Source: an uncultured Fibrobacter sp. (GTDB taxonomy: Bacteria > Fibrobacterota > Fibrobacteria > Fibrobacterales > Fibrobacteraceae). From it: a stretch of DNA of 33,826 nt. The stretch's first letter is position 1; each line of letters begins with the position of its first letter. The translations under genes and the position numbers were made by a program. The notes beneath the pieces are model-generated. The model made no database searches. It was not told where the DNA came from and saw only the letters and a program-made list of their open reading frames with translations. Location: positions 1 to 33,826 of the forward strand of contig NZ_ONDD01000022.1 in assembly GCF_900316465.1 (NCBI RefSeq). Direction: 5' to 3'. Shown here in pieces: positions 9,301-16,293 of this stretch.

Positions 9301-10224
9301 GATTCCATGGCCGTCGTAACGCCATTTGCAACCTTCCCGCTTACAGTTGACATTTGGGTGCTTGGCAACACGGTACGTCCGCTGTTACGCGGCGACATAA
9401 CGAACACGAACAGCGGATTTATTGGCGTTAAAGATATCTATGAATTCGACTTGAATTCGTTCATGATTTCTTGGAACGATGTTCCCTGGCAAAAGGGCGT
9501 CGTCGACGTGAGCAGTAGCCAGGAACTCCCCTACTGTTCAGCCGAAACAAATGAAAGCGAAAAAGAGACATGTCCGATCAACCTAGACTTGCAAGGAACC
9601 ATTTCGAACCTGCAGGCAGTTCCCTCGTCTAACTGCGGTACCGACGCCTCGGCGGCATCGATTTACTACAACATTTTGCTTGGCTGTATTGCAAACGACA
9701 ACGGCGAAGAAACCGACTGGAATAAACTTGCCGGTAAGGCAATCGGTAAAGTGATTTCGACAACGGCCAACAAGACCTTGGGCGGCGACTACATTGGTGA
9801 TATCGAAATGAAGGTGATGTTCTTTGAAAACAACACCACCGGCGATAAGGACTCCAGCTACTTCAAGATTCCGATTTCGCTGGACCGCTGGGTTAAGGAT
9901 TTGAGTTTGATCTTTGGCTACACTCAAGACCAGAGCGTAAGCCCCACTTACGACCAGTCGTTCCAATTCGGCATCAACTACACGTTGCCCGTATTCCAAG
10001 AAGACATATACTCGCACGAGAACCATTTGTCGCCAACCTTGTACCTGAACGGTATGCTGACATCTAAGCAGTACTTGACCAATACCGGTGCCGGAAGTAA
10101 CGACCGACTCGAAAAAGACGTCGGCATCAACTACATGTACCGATTCTGGAACCCGTGTATTCTTGGCCTTGGGCGCTGCGAAGCCATCGAATCGCCCTCT
10201 AAGCAAAAGGAGGATTCAAAATGA
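6340..10224 (+). CDS. tamB: TamB-like AsmA-superfamily envelope protein
   Basis: Protein of 1294 residues anchored by an N-terminal helix (about residues 8-31), followed by a long run of beta-rich repeats. The C-terminal ~280 residues carry TamB-domain features (PLTVDIWVLGNTVRPLLRG, GDITNTNSGFIGV, ISLDRWVKDLSLIFGY and a C-terminal barrel-like end). TamB-type proteins span the periplasm and work with a TamA/BamA-type barrel in inserting outer-membrane proteins or moving phospholipid. The gene immediately downstream is such a barrel and overlaps the stop by ATGA, supporting this role. The initiator is TTG 6340; no in-frame ATG, GTG or TTG follows before residue 54. No Shine-Dalgarno is evident, but TATACT at 6324-6329 lies 10 nt before the start. 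The length is typical of TamB; the symbol is given by family and context. Confidence 0.85.
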   Translation: MIRRPTTFLGTAAFATAVVGAIALGVWFLHALAERFLSTPHTIAGVTISPHGHRMDDLLTHHFDSIRVSMDGTDIKVANPNLEITLIGEPKGIRLAMDSVIADIDVSKEKDEKKSKKNDSIPKFPEKLKIHIPAQVDVKEARVNLSDGKSWQASNISVESRGQKALSISARNIKGDYISAPASVNLNADFSSDKLKLDGKIKTKKDSIALNVEAPKDNLGKIKTSTDLTITNPEDWIPVELPPAVPELGKVKVSATANVDLQKNRTSYDATIETRVGAFWPLLAENVTVNISGDMDNIDADVVLRNDEGGTIVLNGNVDKERNVFFTGRVDRMNAMFGPQMMPLDMEIRSGELFDNELTVSVETRHGSLVDAQINFKDSLSLTFTGDISPYEPWALDWTQGNLTLGARTKAYGAFDGHYLKILAKINSIINAYHITADSLQVTLAINKKGIDFSNGTIYTPNETFDFDGDVKWNDEHPHTSWNVRQQHGGSASAYVHIGDSIALDVLADKVVFETIPFSDIKLGRNIRGKVSGEWHHDFDNRFGYMDVSVDGGLDAFNVGLETSIRANGDTLFIDNFKAIHNRNSVTATTVFVLPNDSNPDFKPTTFLPVEVLFANISSHDFSIPLLLESFNDSTLTSGMLNGDLTYNQGNKLIGNLSFADIKFRKIPPDLFNIRKLNVFAENDKVELNAYLDIGGGGWTGNTQVIINNVFSDKRHVSFSHGSDNGGTVWAEGFIDNDLLFKGTVDANGSWFIPGTVSEIKNTDLHVDIAADLRKGLTGITADMSLDSTIYEPPRTKVQFPIYMRGHVEDGLLNIYEARTKNENDEVISGTLQFNLDSMKIDSINVHSDRYSIKTESHYLVLEDINSTMTDSEEELRVTANIPKISYKFNNVIYGDAEAIARGNIGFAIPHSQEGIIKNSTITGDITIDKMVFYRDFDIDITPAALDKYLTMFNNFVAKMRKEGAKEEKISVSSPINLAVHISDSQTDSMAVVTPFATFPLTVDIWVLGNTVRPLLRGDITNTNSGFIGVKDIYEFDLNSFMISWNDVPWQKGVVDVSSSQELPYCSAETNESEKETCPINLDLQGTISNLQAVPSSNCGTDASAASIYYNILLGCIANDNGEETDWNKLAGKAIGKVISTTANKTLGGDYIGDIEMKVMFFENNTTGDKDSSYFKIPISLDRWVKDLSLIFGYTQDQSVSPTYDQSFQFGINYTLPVFQEDIYSHENHLSPTLYLNGMLTSKQYLTNTGAGSNDRLEKDVGINYMYRFWNPCILGLGRCEAIESPSKQKEDSK

Positions 10225-12131
10225 AAAAGATCCTATTCCTTCTTTTAGCATTCACCTTCGTATGCCTAGCAGCCGATGACGATAAGCACCCGTGGTACGT
10301 AAACATCAAGGGTAACAAGGCCTTCTCGACGTTCCAGCTTGAAGAACAGCTTGACATTCCCGAAGAATTCGGCAAGATGGATACGACCAAGCAAGACTTC
10401 ATGATGCGTCTTTCACTTGAAAACATCAAGGCGCTCTACTATTCTCGCGGTTATTACAGTCTCGATTTGTCAATGGACATCCAGCGCGACATCGTTTCAG
10501 CAGACAGCAGCATTCGCGGTTACTTTATCACCATTCGCGATGGCGAGCGTTACCGCTTTAGCGGAGTCAAATTGATTGTTCCCGAAGACCGCAGGGTTGA
10601 AATTGACGAATCGAAATTGAATATCGCCCAAGACCACCTTTACAACCAAGACGATATTGCCGAAGACTTGGAAGACATTCAAAAGGCCTACCGCCGCGAA
10701 GGTTACCTGCATTCTACGCTTTCTTCTATCGAAATGATTGACACGACGCGCAAAAAGATTCTGGTGCAGATTACAGTTGATCCGGGCGCAAAAGTCATGA
10801 TGGGAAACATCACCTCTTCTAGCCGCCGTACTAAAGACAGGCGCAACCCGAACTTGGTCACTTCGGAAACAGGCCTTACCGATACGGCATGGCTCTCTAG
10901 CCTATGGCGCATTCCCGAAGGCGAAATCATTGATGGTAACCAGTACTACACCTTTAGAAACAAGCTTTTCTCGACCCAGCTGTTTACTCAAATCAAGATG
11001 AGCGACTCGCTCAGGGAAGACGGCCTTTCAGACGTTTACCTGAACGTGACCGAACGCGTGCCCGGCGAAACCCGCTACGGGTTCTTCTTCGAAGAAATCT
11101 ACGGATTCGGAGCACTCGCCTCGGCAAAGCACAAGAACTTCTTTGGGCATTTCCACGAATTTTCGACTAGCGCACAAATTGCACAGCACAAGCAAGAAGC
11201 CTCAGTCGGTTACGCTAACCCGCTCTTGTTTGGAACCTCGTTTAGCTTTATTCCGACTGCGATTCGCTTTGAAGACCGCATTACCCTGAACCACGAAAAA
11301 ATCAACCCGCCGGCATACCCCGACAGCTTGGAAGAACGTTACGAAATCATCAACCGTGCAGACTTGACTTTCGGCATTACGAAGCGCATTCGTTTCCGCG
11401 GCACATTCGATACCCGTTACGTAAACAAGAACGAAGACAAGCTCTTCAAACTGAAAGGCGAAACAGCACTTACCTTTGACTACACCGACGACTACTTCAA
11501 CCCGACAAAGGGTATACGACTTGCCCCCACACTTGGCGCGGGATCTAACTGGAAAGCCGACCTTCAAAACCCGACCATGGTGGGCGACCCCTACACCTAT
11601 GGCGAAATGACGGTGAACCTTTACCACCCGCTATTCTGGACCTTTTACGGAGCCGTTAGCGGAAGCGTCGGTAGATTCTTTGCCAAGGCCCTTGAAGACG
11701 ACGCCCGAATCTTTTACCAGGGAGGCACGCGTTCTGTGCGCGGTTATCGATTCCGCAGTATTTACGCAAGCTACGACAGCACATACACCGTGCGCGACGA
11801 AGATACCGGCGAAGAAAAAGAGGTTACCGACATTCACACGGGCCTTACACCGCTTTACTTTAGATTCAACCAAGAAGTGCGCTGGACATTCCCGTGGAAA
11901 TCTTGGCAGCGCTGGCAAATCGTGCAGTTCTATGACTGGGCCCGCGTAACCGACAGCGAAAGCGGAAAATACGCCGCCGAAGAAGACGAAAGCTTGGGTC
12001 TAGGCATTCGTTACCGCTGGCAGTTCTTGACGTTCCGCCTGGATTATGCATTCAAGAAGGATTTGAGCAACTGGAACTTGGAACACTTCGCTTCCGGCCG
12101 ATTCGCCTTCGACCTGTCGCAAACGTTCTAG
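10221..12131 (+). CDS. tamA: Omp85-family outer-membrane assembly protein, TamA/BamA-like
   Basis: Protein of 636 residues. ATG 10221 overlaps the TamB-like stop (ATGA) and is preceded by a strong AAGGAGG, so the genes are translationally coupled. Residues 1-18 (MKKILFLLLAFTFVCLAA) are a signal peptide. POTRA-like segments follow (KGNKAFSTFQLEEQL; LYNQDDIAEDLEDIQKAYRREGYLHS), then a 16-strand-type barrel from about residue 280. GGTRSVRGY at 501-509 is the conserved loop-6 motif of Omp85 proteins, and the end (GRFAFDLSQTF) is a C-terminal barrel strand with terminal Phe. The number of POTRA domains and the TamB partner favour TamA over BamA, although in this phylum a single BamA-like protein can serve both roles. 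Its TAG stop shares the palindrome CTAG with the stop of the convergent next gene. Confidence 0.87.
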   Translation: MKKILFLLLAFTFVCLAADDDKHPWYVNIKGNKAFSTFQLEEQLDIPEEFGKMDTTKQDFMMRLSLENIKALYYSRGYYSLDLSMDIQRDIVSADSSIRGYFITIRDGERYRFSGVKLIVPEDRRVEIDESKLNIAQDHLYNQDDIAEDLEDIQKAYRREGYLHSTLSSIEMIDTTRKKILVQITVDPGAKVMMGNITSSSRRTKDRRNPNLVTSETGLTDTAWLSSLWRIPEGEIIDGNQYYTFRNKLFSTQLFTQIKMSDSLREDGLSDVYLNVTERVPGETRYGFFFEEIYGFGALASAKHKNFFGHFHEFSTSAQIAQHKQEASVGYANPLLFGTSFSFIPTAIRFEDRITLNHEKINPPAYPDSLEERYEIINRADLTFGITKRIRFRGTFDTRYVNKNEDKLFKLKGETALTFDYTDDYFNPTKGIRLAPTLGAGSNWKADLQNPTMVGDPYTYGEMTVNLYHPLFWTFYGAVSGSVGRFFAKALEDDARIFYQGGTRSVRGYRFRSIYASYDSTYTVRDEDTGEEKEVTDIHTGLTPLYFRFNQEVRWTFPWKSWQRWQIVQFYDWARVTDSESGKYAAEEDESLGLGIRYRWQFLTFRLDYAFKKDLSNWNLEHFASGRFAFDLSQTF

Positions 12132-12958
12132 GCGCCGACCGTTTCGCGATAGACATTCGCGAGATTCGATGCGGCAGGCGCAATATTCGCTTTGATTCCA
12201 GCAGCAGCGAGGGCTGCATGGATTTGCTCTAATGATGCGGCAGAATCCACTTTGAAAGTTGCGGATTCGCCGGCAAGGTCAGCGACTCGCCCACTCTTCA
12301 GGAGTTGTCCGCGATCGATGATAGCGTAATCGGTCGCTTCTTCTTCCATTTCGGCCAGAATATGCGAGCAAACGATAGCGGTACCGCCTTCGTTTTTACG
12401 CCAGTCAGCAAGCAGGCTCCACACGGTTTCGCGGGCCATCGGGTCCAAGTTTGCTACCGGTTCATCGAGAATCAAGAGCTTGGGCGACGGCGCCATGGCA
12501 CGTAGCAACTGCACCTTCTGGCGATTGCCGAGCGAAAGCTTGCCCATACGGGTTTCAAGGCTCGGCAATTCCAATTTTTTGGCAAGCGTGGCAATGCGTT
12601 CGCGGGCGGCAGATTCATTCCACTCGGGATTGCGCGCCGCATAAAAGCCCACGAAATAGTCCACGTATTCCGCAATCGAAAGCTTGGAGTAAACGCCCGG
12701 ATTTTCAAGCAAGATTCCGCAGGCGCAAGGGTCGAGAAAACCGTTCTTGCCGCGCAAACCGTCTGCAATTTCAAGCGAGCCCGAAAACTTCGAGAATCGC
12801 CCGCACAAGAGTCGCAAAAGCGTGGTCTTGCCCGCCCCATTCGGGCCCAGGAGCGCAAAGAAACTGCCTTCGGGAATTTCAAGATTCACCGAAGCAAGCG
12901 CCTTCGCCTGCGCGCCGGGATAAGTAAACGAGATGTCACACGCCTTGATTGCGAACAT
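12128..12958 (-). CDS. ABC transporter ATP-binding protein (lone ATPase)
   Basis: Nucleotide-binding subunit of an ABC exporter or drug/ion system of the CcmA/NatA type. Walker A is GPNGAGKTT near residue 38 onward, the signature is LSLGNRQKVQL, Walker B is LLILDEP with the D-loop VANLDP, and the H-loop is CSH. No permease gene is adjacent: the neighbours are convergent tamA and, upstream on the same strand, a deacetylase. I use ATG 12958; a GTG at 12964 is also in frame. TATATT (minus strand, 12970-12965) ends 6 nt before the ATG and no ribosome site is visible, which is the layout of a leaderless gene. The C-terminus has an Ala-rich domain of about 50 residues. Substrate unknown. Confidence 0.88.
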   Translation of the reverse strand: MFAIKACDISFTYPGAQAKALASVNLEIPEGSFFALLGPNGAGKTTLLRLLCGRFSKFSGSLEIADGLRGKNGFLDPCACGILLENPGVYSKLSIAEYVDYFVGFYAARNPEWNESAARERIATLAKKLELPSLETRMGKLSLGNRQKVQLLRAMAPSPKLLILDEPVANLDPMARETVWSLLADWRKNEGGTAIVCSHILAEMEEEATDYAIIDRGQLLKSGRVADLAGESATFKVDSAASLEQIHAALAAAGIKANIAPAASNLANVYRETVGA

Positions 12959-13010
12959 ATTCACAATATAGAATTATCACGATTCTTTTTAAGAATTGTC
13001 ACACGAATTC

Positions 13011-13030
13011 GATTTCACTAACGTGAAATC
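13011..13030. repeat. Inverted repeat between the ABC ATPase and CE4 genes
   Basis: GATTTCAC (13011-13018) and GTGAAATC (13023-13030) form a perfect 8-bp inverted repeat with a 4-nt spacer. A second one, ATTCTT-TTT-AAGAAT, lies at 12982-12996. Either could be an operator, or part of the termination region of the CE4 gene that points toward it. Confidence 0.5.
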
Positions 13031-13049
13031 TTGTGGTTATATAAAGAAT

Positions 13050-13076
13050 GCTCCCAAGTGATATAATCTCGGGAGC
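13050..13076 (-). terminator. Possible terminator hairpin downstream of the CE4 deacetylase gene
   Basis: GCTCCC (13050-13055) pairs with GGGAGC (13071-13076), with two further inner pairs. On the minus strand it is followed by a mixed ATTCTTTATAT stretch, so the uridine tract is weak. Confidence 0.5.
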
Positions 13077-13097
13077 AAAATTCTTTCTTTGATCTAT

Positions 13098-14759
13098 TTA
13101 TTTGCGCACTTGGAACACGCCCCTGTCGCCGACGCGCATCATGTAAGCGCCATCGCGGAGACCAGCCTTCATGCTATTCCAGGCTTCGCTTGTAGAGCTA
13201 GCCATTACATTTGCGGACTTGATCAGCTTGCCGTTCATGTCGAACACCTGGCAGCGAACCATTGCGGGGCCCGCGGCAAAGACCACATTCTGCAACAAAC
13301 CGGTTGTACTCGAAGAACTTGATTCCGGTGTCTCGGAGCTAGAAGATTCCGTTGCCGTAGCACTCACGAACTTGATCCAGTCCACGTTAACGTAATCGGT
13401 ATTGATGGTCAGGCGGAGCGTCTGCTTGCCTGCGGCCAGTTCCAATTCGCCCGCTTCGACTTCGGAATAAGTGTTCCAGTCGCCTTGCGAAGGAATTTCG
13501 GTTTGAACCTTCTTGTCGCCCACGGAAACCGTCACGCTAGATGCCGTCGAATTGCCCGTCGCACCGTTGATGACCACCTTGTACTTGCCGGCAGCCTTCA
13601 CGTCGAGGGTGTATTCAAAGTAATCGTCTGCAGTGGTATAGCCGAGAGCGTAGCCGTCACCCGCCTTCACAATGCCAGCATCATCGCTGCGGTAGCCTGT
13701 TTCGTCACTCTTGCCATCAGCATCGCTGTAAGCGTAAGTATCGTAATTTTCGGCTTCGACCGTTCCCGGGATTTCAATCGCGCCCTTGAACGGCTTGACT
13801 TCAATCGGTTCACCAGAAACTTCAAGTTCGAGAGCCATAAATTCAATGGTATACGTGCCATCGGAATTCGGCTTGACTTCTTTGCCCTTCTGGCTCACGG
13901 TCTTGCCCTGGGCACCCTGAATCTTGACGCGCAGCGGCACGCTCTTGGGCATGTGCGCATGCGGAGAAGTCCACTTGACCGTAAACCCGGTCGAAGTGTT
14001 CGTCGAGGTCGCCTTATCGATAGTGAAGTGTGCGCGCAAGTAAGCGCCCACCGTCGAGAAACTTGCCACCCACAGATTCTTCTGCACGGCATATTCAATC
14101 AGCGTCTTGATGTCGGCTGCAGAAATAATATCCCAGTTGGCAGCGACACCATGGTTCAGCTGCACATGCCACTTGCTACCGCTGGCCGCCTGGTCCAGGC
14201 TTCCTTTAAAGCCGTTGACCGTACTGCCGTTTCCTTGCCAGTAATGAGAATCAATCTGCATCCAATCCGGTTCGGTGTCCCAGCTCGTAAGGCCGCCACC
14301 ACCGCAACCGCGGCTAATAAAATGTTCCTGGTTAATCGCATTCTTGACCGTCGCGTTCTGGGCACAATACGGCGTCGCCAAAGAGGTCGCTTCAAGGCCC
14401 ATGCTACGCAACTTCTGGGCAGCCCCGCTAATTTCAGAACCCGGGTTGCCTTCCTTGGTCAAATCCTTATGGTTCATCGTATGGTTGCCGATTTCGTGAC
14501 CCTTCTTCGCATAATTCAAGTGCGGCTGCGAATTGGTCGAAAAGTCCATCGTGTTCGTGCAGACAAAGAACGTCACCGACACATCGGGCATATTGTCCAA
14601 GAAGGTCAGGTTCGTTGTCTGCGAATGCAAACCGTCGTCAAAGGTGAAAGTGGCGGCCCCTGGGTGACCGTTCCAAGGTACCGTGGTGATGGGTCCCGCA
14701 AATGCGGCAATGGCAGCAAGCGAAACCGCTACGCCAAGCGAGATCTTCAAACATTCCAT
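13098..14759 (-). CDS. Secreted CE4 polysaccharide deacetylase with CBM6-like domain and sorting-like tail
   Basis: Protein of 553 residues, predicted to remove N- or O-acetyl groups from a polysaccharide such as acetylxylan or chitin outside the cell. AAGGAG lies 8 nt before ATG 14759. Residues 1-21 are a signal peptide ending AAFAG. The NodB/CE4 domain has TFDDG with Asp41-Asp42, the HTMNH zinc motif at residues 93-97, ATPYC, and LNHG as a late motif. Residues about 332-465 are a CBM6-like beta-sandwich (EIPGTVEAENYD, GYALGYTTADDYFEY, NVDWIKFV), commonly xylan- or cellulose-binding. A Ser/Thr/Glu-rich linker (SSSSETPESSSSSTT) precedes a C-terminal tail (CQVFDMNGKLI, GAYMMRVGDRGVFQVRK) similar to that of the PL9 protein. 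It is flanked by its own regulatory sequence rather than in an operon. Substrate not resolvable. Confidence 0.92.
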   Translation of the reverse strand: MECLKISLGVAVSLAAIAAFAGPITTVPWNGHPGAATFTFDDGLHSQTTNLTFLDNMPDVSVTFFVCTNTMDFSTNSQPHLNYAKKGHEIGNHTMNHKDLTKEGNPGSEISGAAQKLRSMGLEATSLATPYCAQNATVKNAINQEHFISRGCGGGGLTSWDTEPDWMQIDSHYWQGNGSTVNGFKGSLDQAASGSKWHVQLNHGVAANWDIISAADIKTLIEYAVQKNLWVASFSTVGAYLRAHFTIDKATSTNTSTGFTVKWTSPHAHMPKSVPLRVKIQGAQGKTVSQKGKEVKPNSDGTYTIEFMALELEVSGEPIEVKPFKGAIEIPGTVEAENYDTYAYSDADGKSDETGYRSDDAGIVKAGDGYALGYTTADDYFEYTLDVKAAGKYKVVINGATGNSTASSVTVSVGDKKVQTEIPSQGDWNTYSEVEAGELELAAGKQTLRLTINTDYVNVDWIKFVSATATESSSSETPESSSSSTTGLLQNVVFAAGPAMVRCQVFDMNGKLIKSANVMASSTSEAWNSMKAGLRDGAYMMRVGDRGVFQVRK

Positions 14760-14894
14760 ACTATAAACTCCTTACCCGTAATCTAACCTTTTCCAAGGCA
14801 GAAAACCACCCCCCAGTTCCACAATTATGGATAATATGTCTATAAGTTTGTAAAGAAAAAGCCTGCAAGTGAGCATCGCAGCGGCAAACCATAC

Positions 14895-14922
14895 AAAAAG
14901 CCCCCGGCTTTGAACCGAGGGC
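14895..14922 (-). terminator. Terminator of glyA
   Basis: Read on the minus strand, GCCCTCGG-loop-CCGGGGGC is followed by TTTTT (AAAAA at 14895-14899 on the plus strand). One pair is G-U. Confidence 0.82.
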
Positions 14923-14947
14923 AATTTCTTAAGTAAGCGCGAAGCGA

Positions 14948-16231
14948 TTACTTATACAAGGGATGCTTCTTGCAGAGAGCCACGATTTCTTCGCGGATCT
15001 TCTTGAGAGCAGCATCGTCGTCCTTAGCCTTGATAGCGCGGTCGATGATGCGGGCCACTTCGCGAGTGTCTTCTTCGTCGAAGCCACGAGTCGTGATAGC
15101 AGGCGTACCGAGACGGACACCGGACGGGTCCATCGGCTTGCGCGGATCAAACGGAATCGTAGAACGGCTGCAGGATATGCCGACCTTTTCCATGGCCACT
15201 TCGGCTTCCTTACCGGAAACACCCTGAGAAGTCATATCGACAACGATGAGGTGGTTGTCGGTACCGCCACTAATAACCCTGTAACCGAGCTTCTGCATTT
15301 CATCGGACATAGCCTGAGCGTTCTTGATAACATTCTTGGCGTAGGTCTGGAATTCCGGCTGCAGAGCTTCGAGGAATGCAACGGCCTTACCGGCGTTGAT
15401 GTGGTCATGCGGACCACCCTGCATGCCCGGGAACACGCCCTTGTCGATTTCCTTAGCGAGGGAGACTTCCTTGAGTTCACCCTTCACCATCTTCTGGATG
15501 GTGCGGTCCTTGCACATGATGATAGCGGAACGCGGGCCACGGAGAGTCTTGTGGGTCGTGGTGGTCACGATGTCGAAGTACGGCACCGGAGAATCGATTG
15601 CCTTACCGGCGATGAGGCCAGCGACGTGAGAAATGTCAGCCATGGTAAGGGCGCCGACTTCGTCAGCGATTTCCTTGAAGCGCTTCCAGTCGAGGTTACG
15701 GCTGTAGGCAGAGAAACCGGCGAGGATCATCTTCGGCTTTTCGCGGAGGGCGATTTCGCGGACCTTGTCCATGTCGATGCGACCAGTTTCCTTATCGACT
15801 TCGTACTGCACGAAGTTGTAGAGCATGCCGGAGAAGTTCACCGGATGGCCGTGAGAAAGGTGTCCACCGTGGTCGAGCTTGAGGCCGAGGACCTTGTCGC
15901 CCGGTTTGAGGACGGCGAAGTACACGGCAGCGTTGGCCGGAGAACCGGACAGCGGCTGGATGTTCACGTGGTCACAACCAAAGAGCTTCTTGCAACGTTC
16001 GATGGCCAAAGCTTCCATCTTGTCGATCACTTCGTTACCACCGTAGTAGCGCTTGCCCACGTAGCCTTCGCTGTACTTGTTGGTCAGCACGGAGCCCATG
16101 GCTTCCATGACGGCCTTGGAGGTGTAGTTTTCGGAAGCGATGAGTTCGATGCCATATTCCTGGCGTTCGGCTTCTTCCTGGATGATGTTGTAGATTTCCG
16201 GATCGGTCTGTTGCAGTGTAGATTTGAGCAT
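14948..16231 (-). CDS. glyA: Serine hydroxymethyltransferase
   Basis: PLP enzyme that interconverts serine and glycine and loads tetrahydrofolate with one-carbon units in the cytoplasm. The 427 residues match the usual family length. Family motifs are ELIASENYTS near the N-terminus, GKRYYGG, HGGHLSHG, and the PLP lysine at residue 228 in TTTTHKTLRGPR. AAGGAG lies 7 nt before ATG 16231. Monocistronic: a terminator follows, and an outer-membrane gene diverges upstream from a 20-bp palindrome that would carry its promoter -10. Confidence 0.97.
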   Translation of the reverse strand: MLKSTLQQTDPEIYNIIQEEAERQEYGIELIASENYTSKAVMEAMGSVLTNKYSEGYVGKRYYGGNEVIDKMEALAIERCKKLFGCDHVNIQPLSGSPANAAVYFAVLKPGDKVLGLKLDHGGHLSHGHPVNFSGMLYNFVQYEVDKETGRIDMDKVREIALREKPKMILAGFSAYSRNLDWKRFKEIADEVGALTMADISHVAGLIAGKAIDSPVPYFDIVTTTTHKTLRGPRSAIIMCKDRTIQKMVKGELKEVSLAKEIDKGVFPGMQGGPHDHINAGKAVAFLEALQPEFQTYAKNVIKNAQAMSDEMQKLGYRVISGGTDNHLIVVDMTSQGVSGKEAEVAMEKVGISCSRSTIPFDPRKPMDPSGVRLGTPAITTRGFDEEDTREVARIIDRAIKAKDDDAALKKIREEIVALCKKHPLYK

Positions 16232-16263
16232 TTAGCTACTCCTTGGTATTTTGTACGCGAGCA

Positions 16264-16293
16264 AATATAGAAATTTCTATATTATTCCTGCAA
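16264..16293 (-). promoter_or_regulatory. Divergent promoter region with a perfect 20-bp palindrome
   Basis: AATATAGAAATTTCTATATT (16264-16283) is a perfect palindrome between the divergent glyA and Omp85-like starts. Each strand carries TATATT, so it can offer a -10 box to both genes. For glyA, TTGCAG (plus 16288-16293, read on minus) plus an 18-bp spacer plus TATATT makes a complete promoter. For the plus-strand gene, TATATT 16278-16283 ends 9 nt before ATG 16293. A dimeric repressor site is an alternative explanation. Confidence 0.6.

Noticed and set aside
13485..14786. A 433-codon open frame opposite the CE4 deacetylase gene
   Set aside because: Antisense shadow; the opposite strand has signal peptide, zinc motif and carbohydrate-binding domain.
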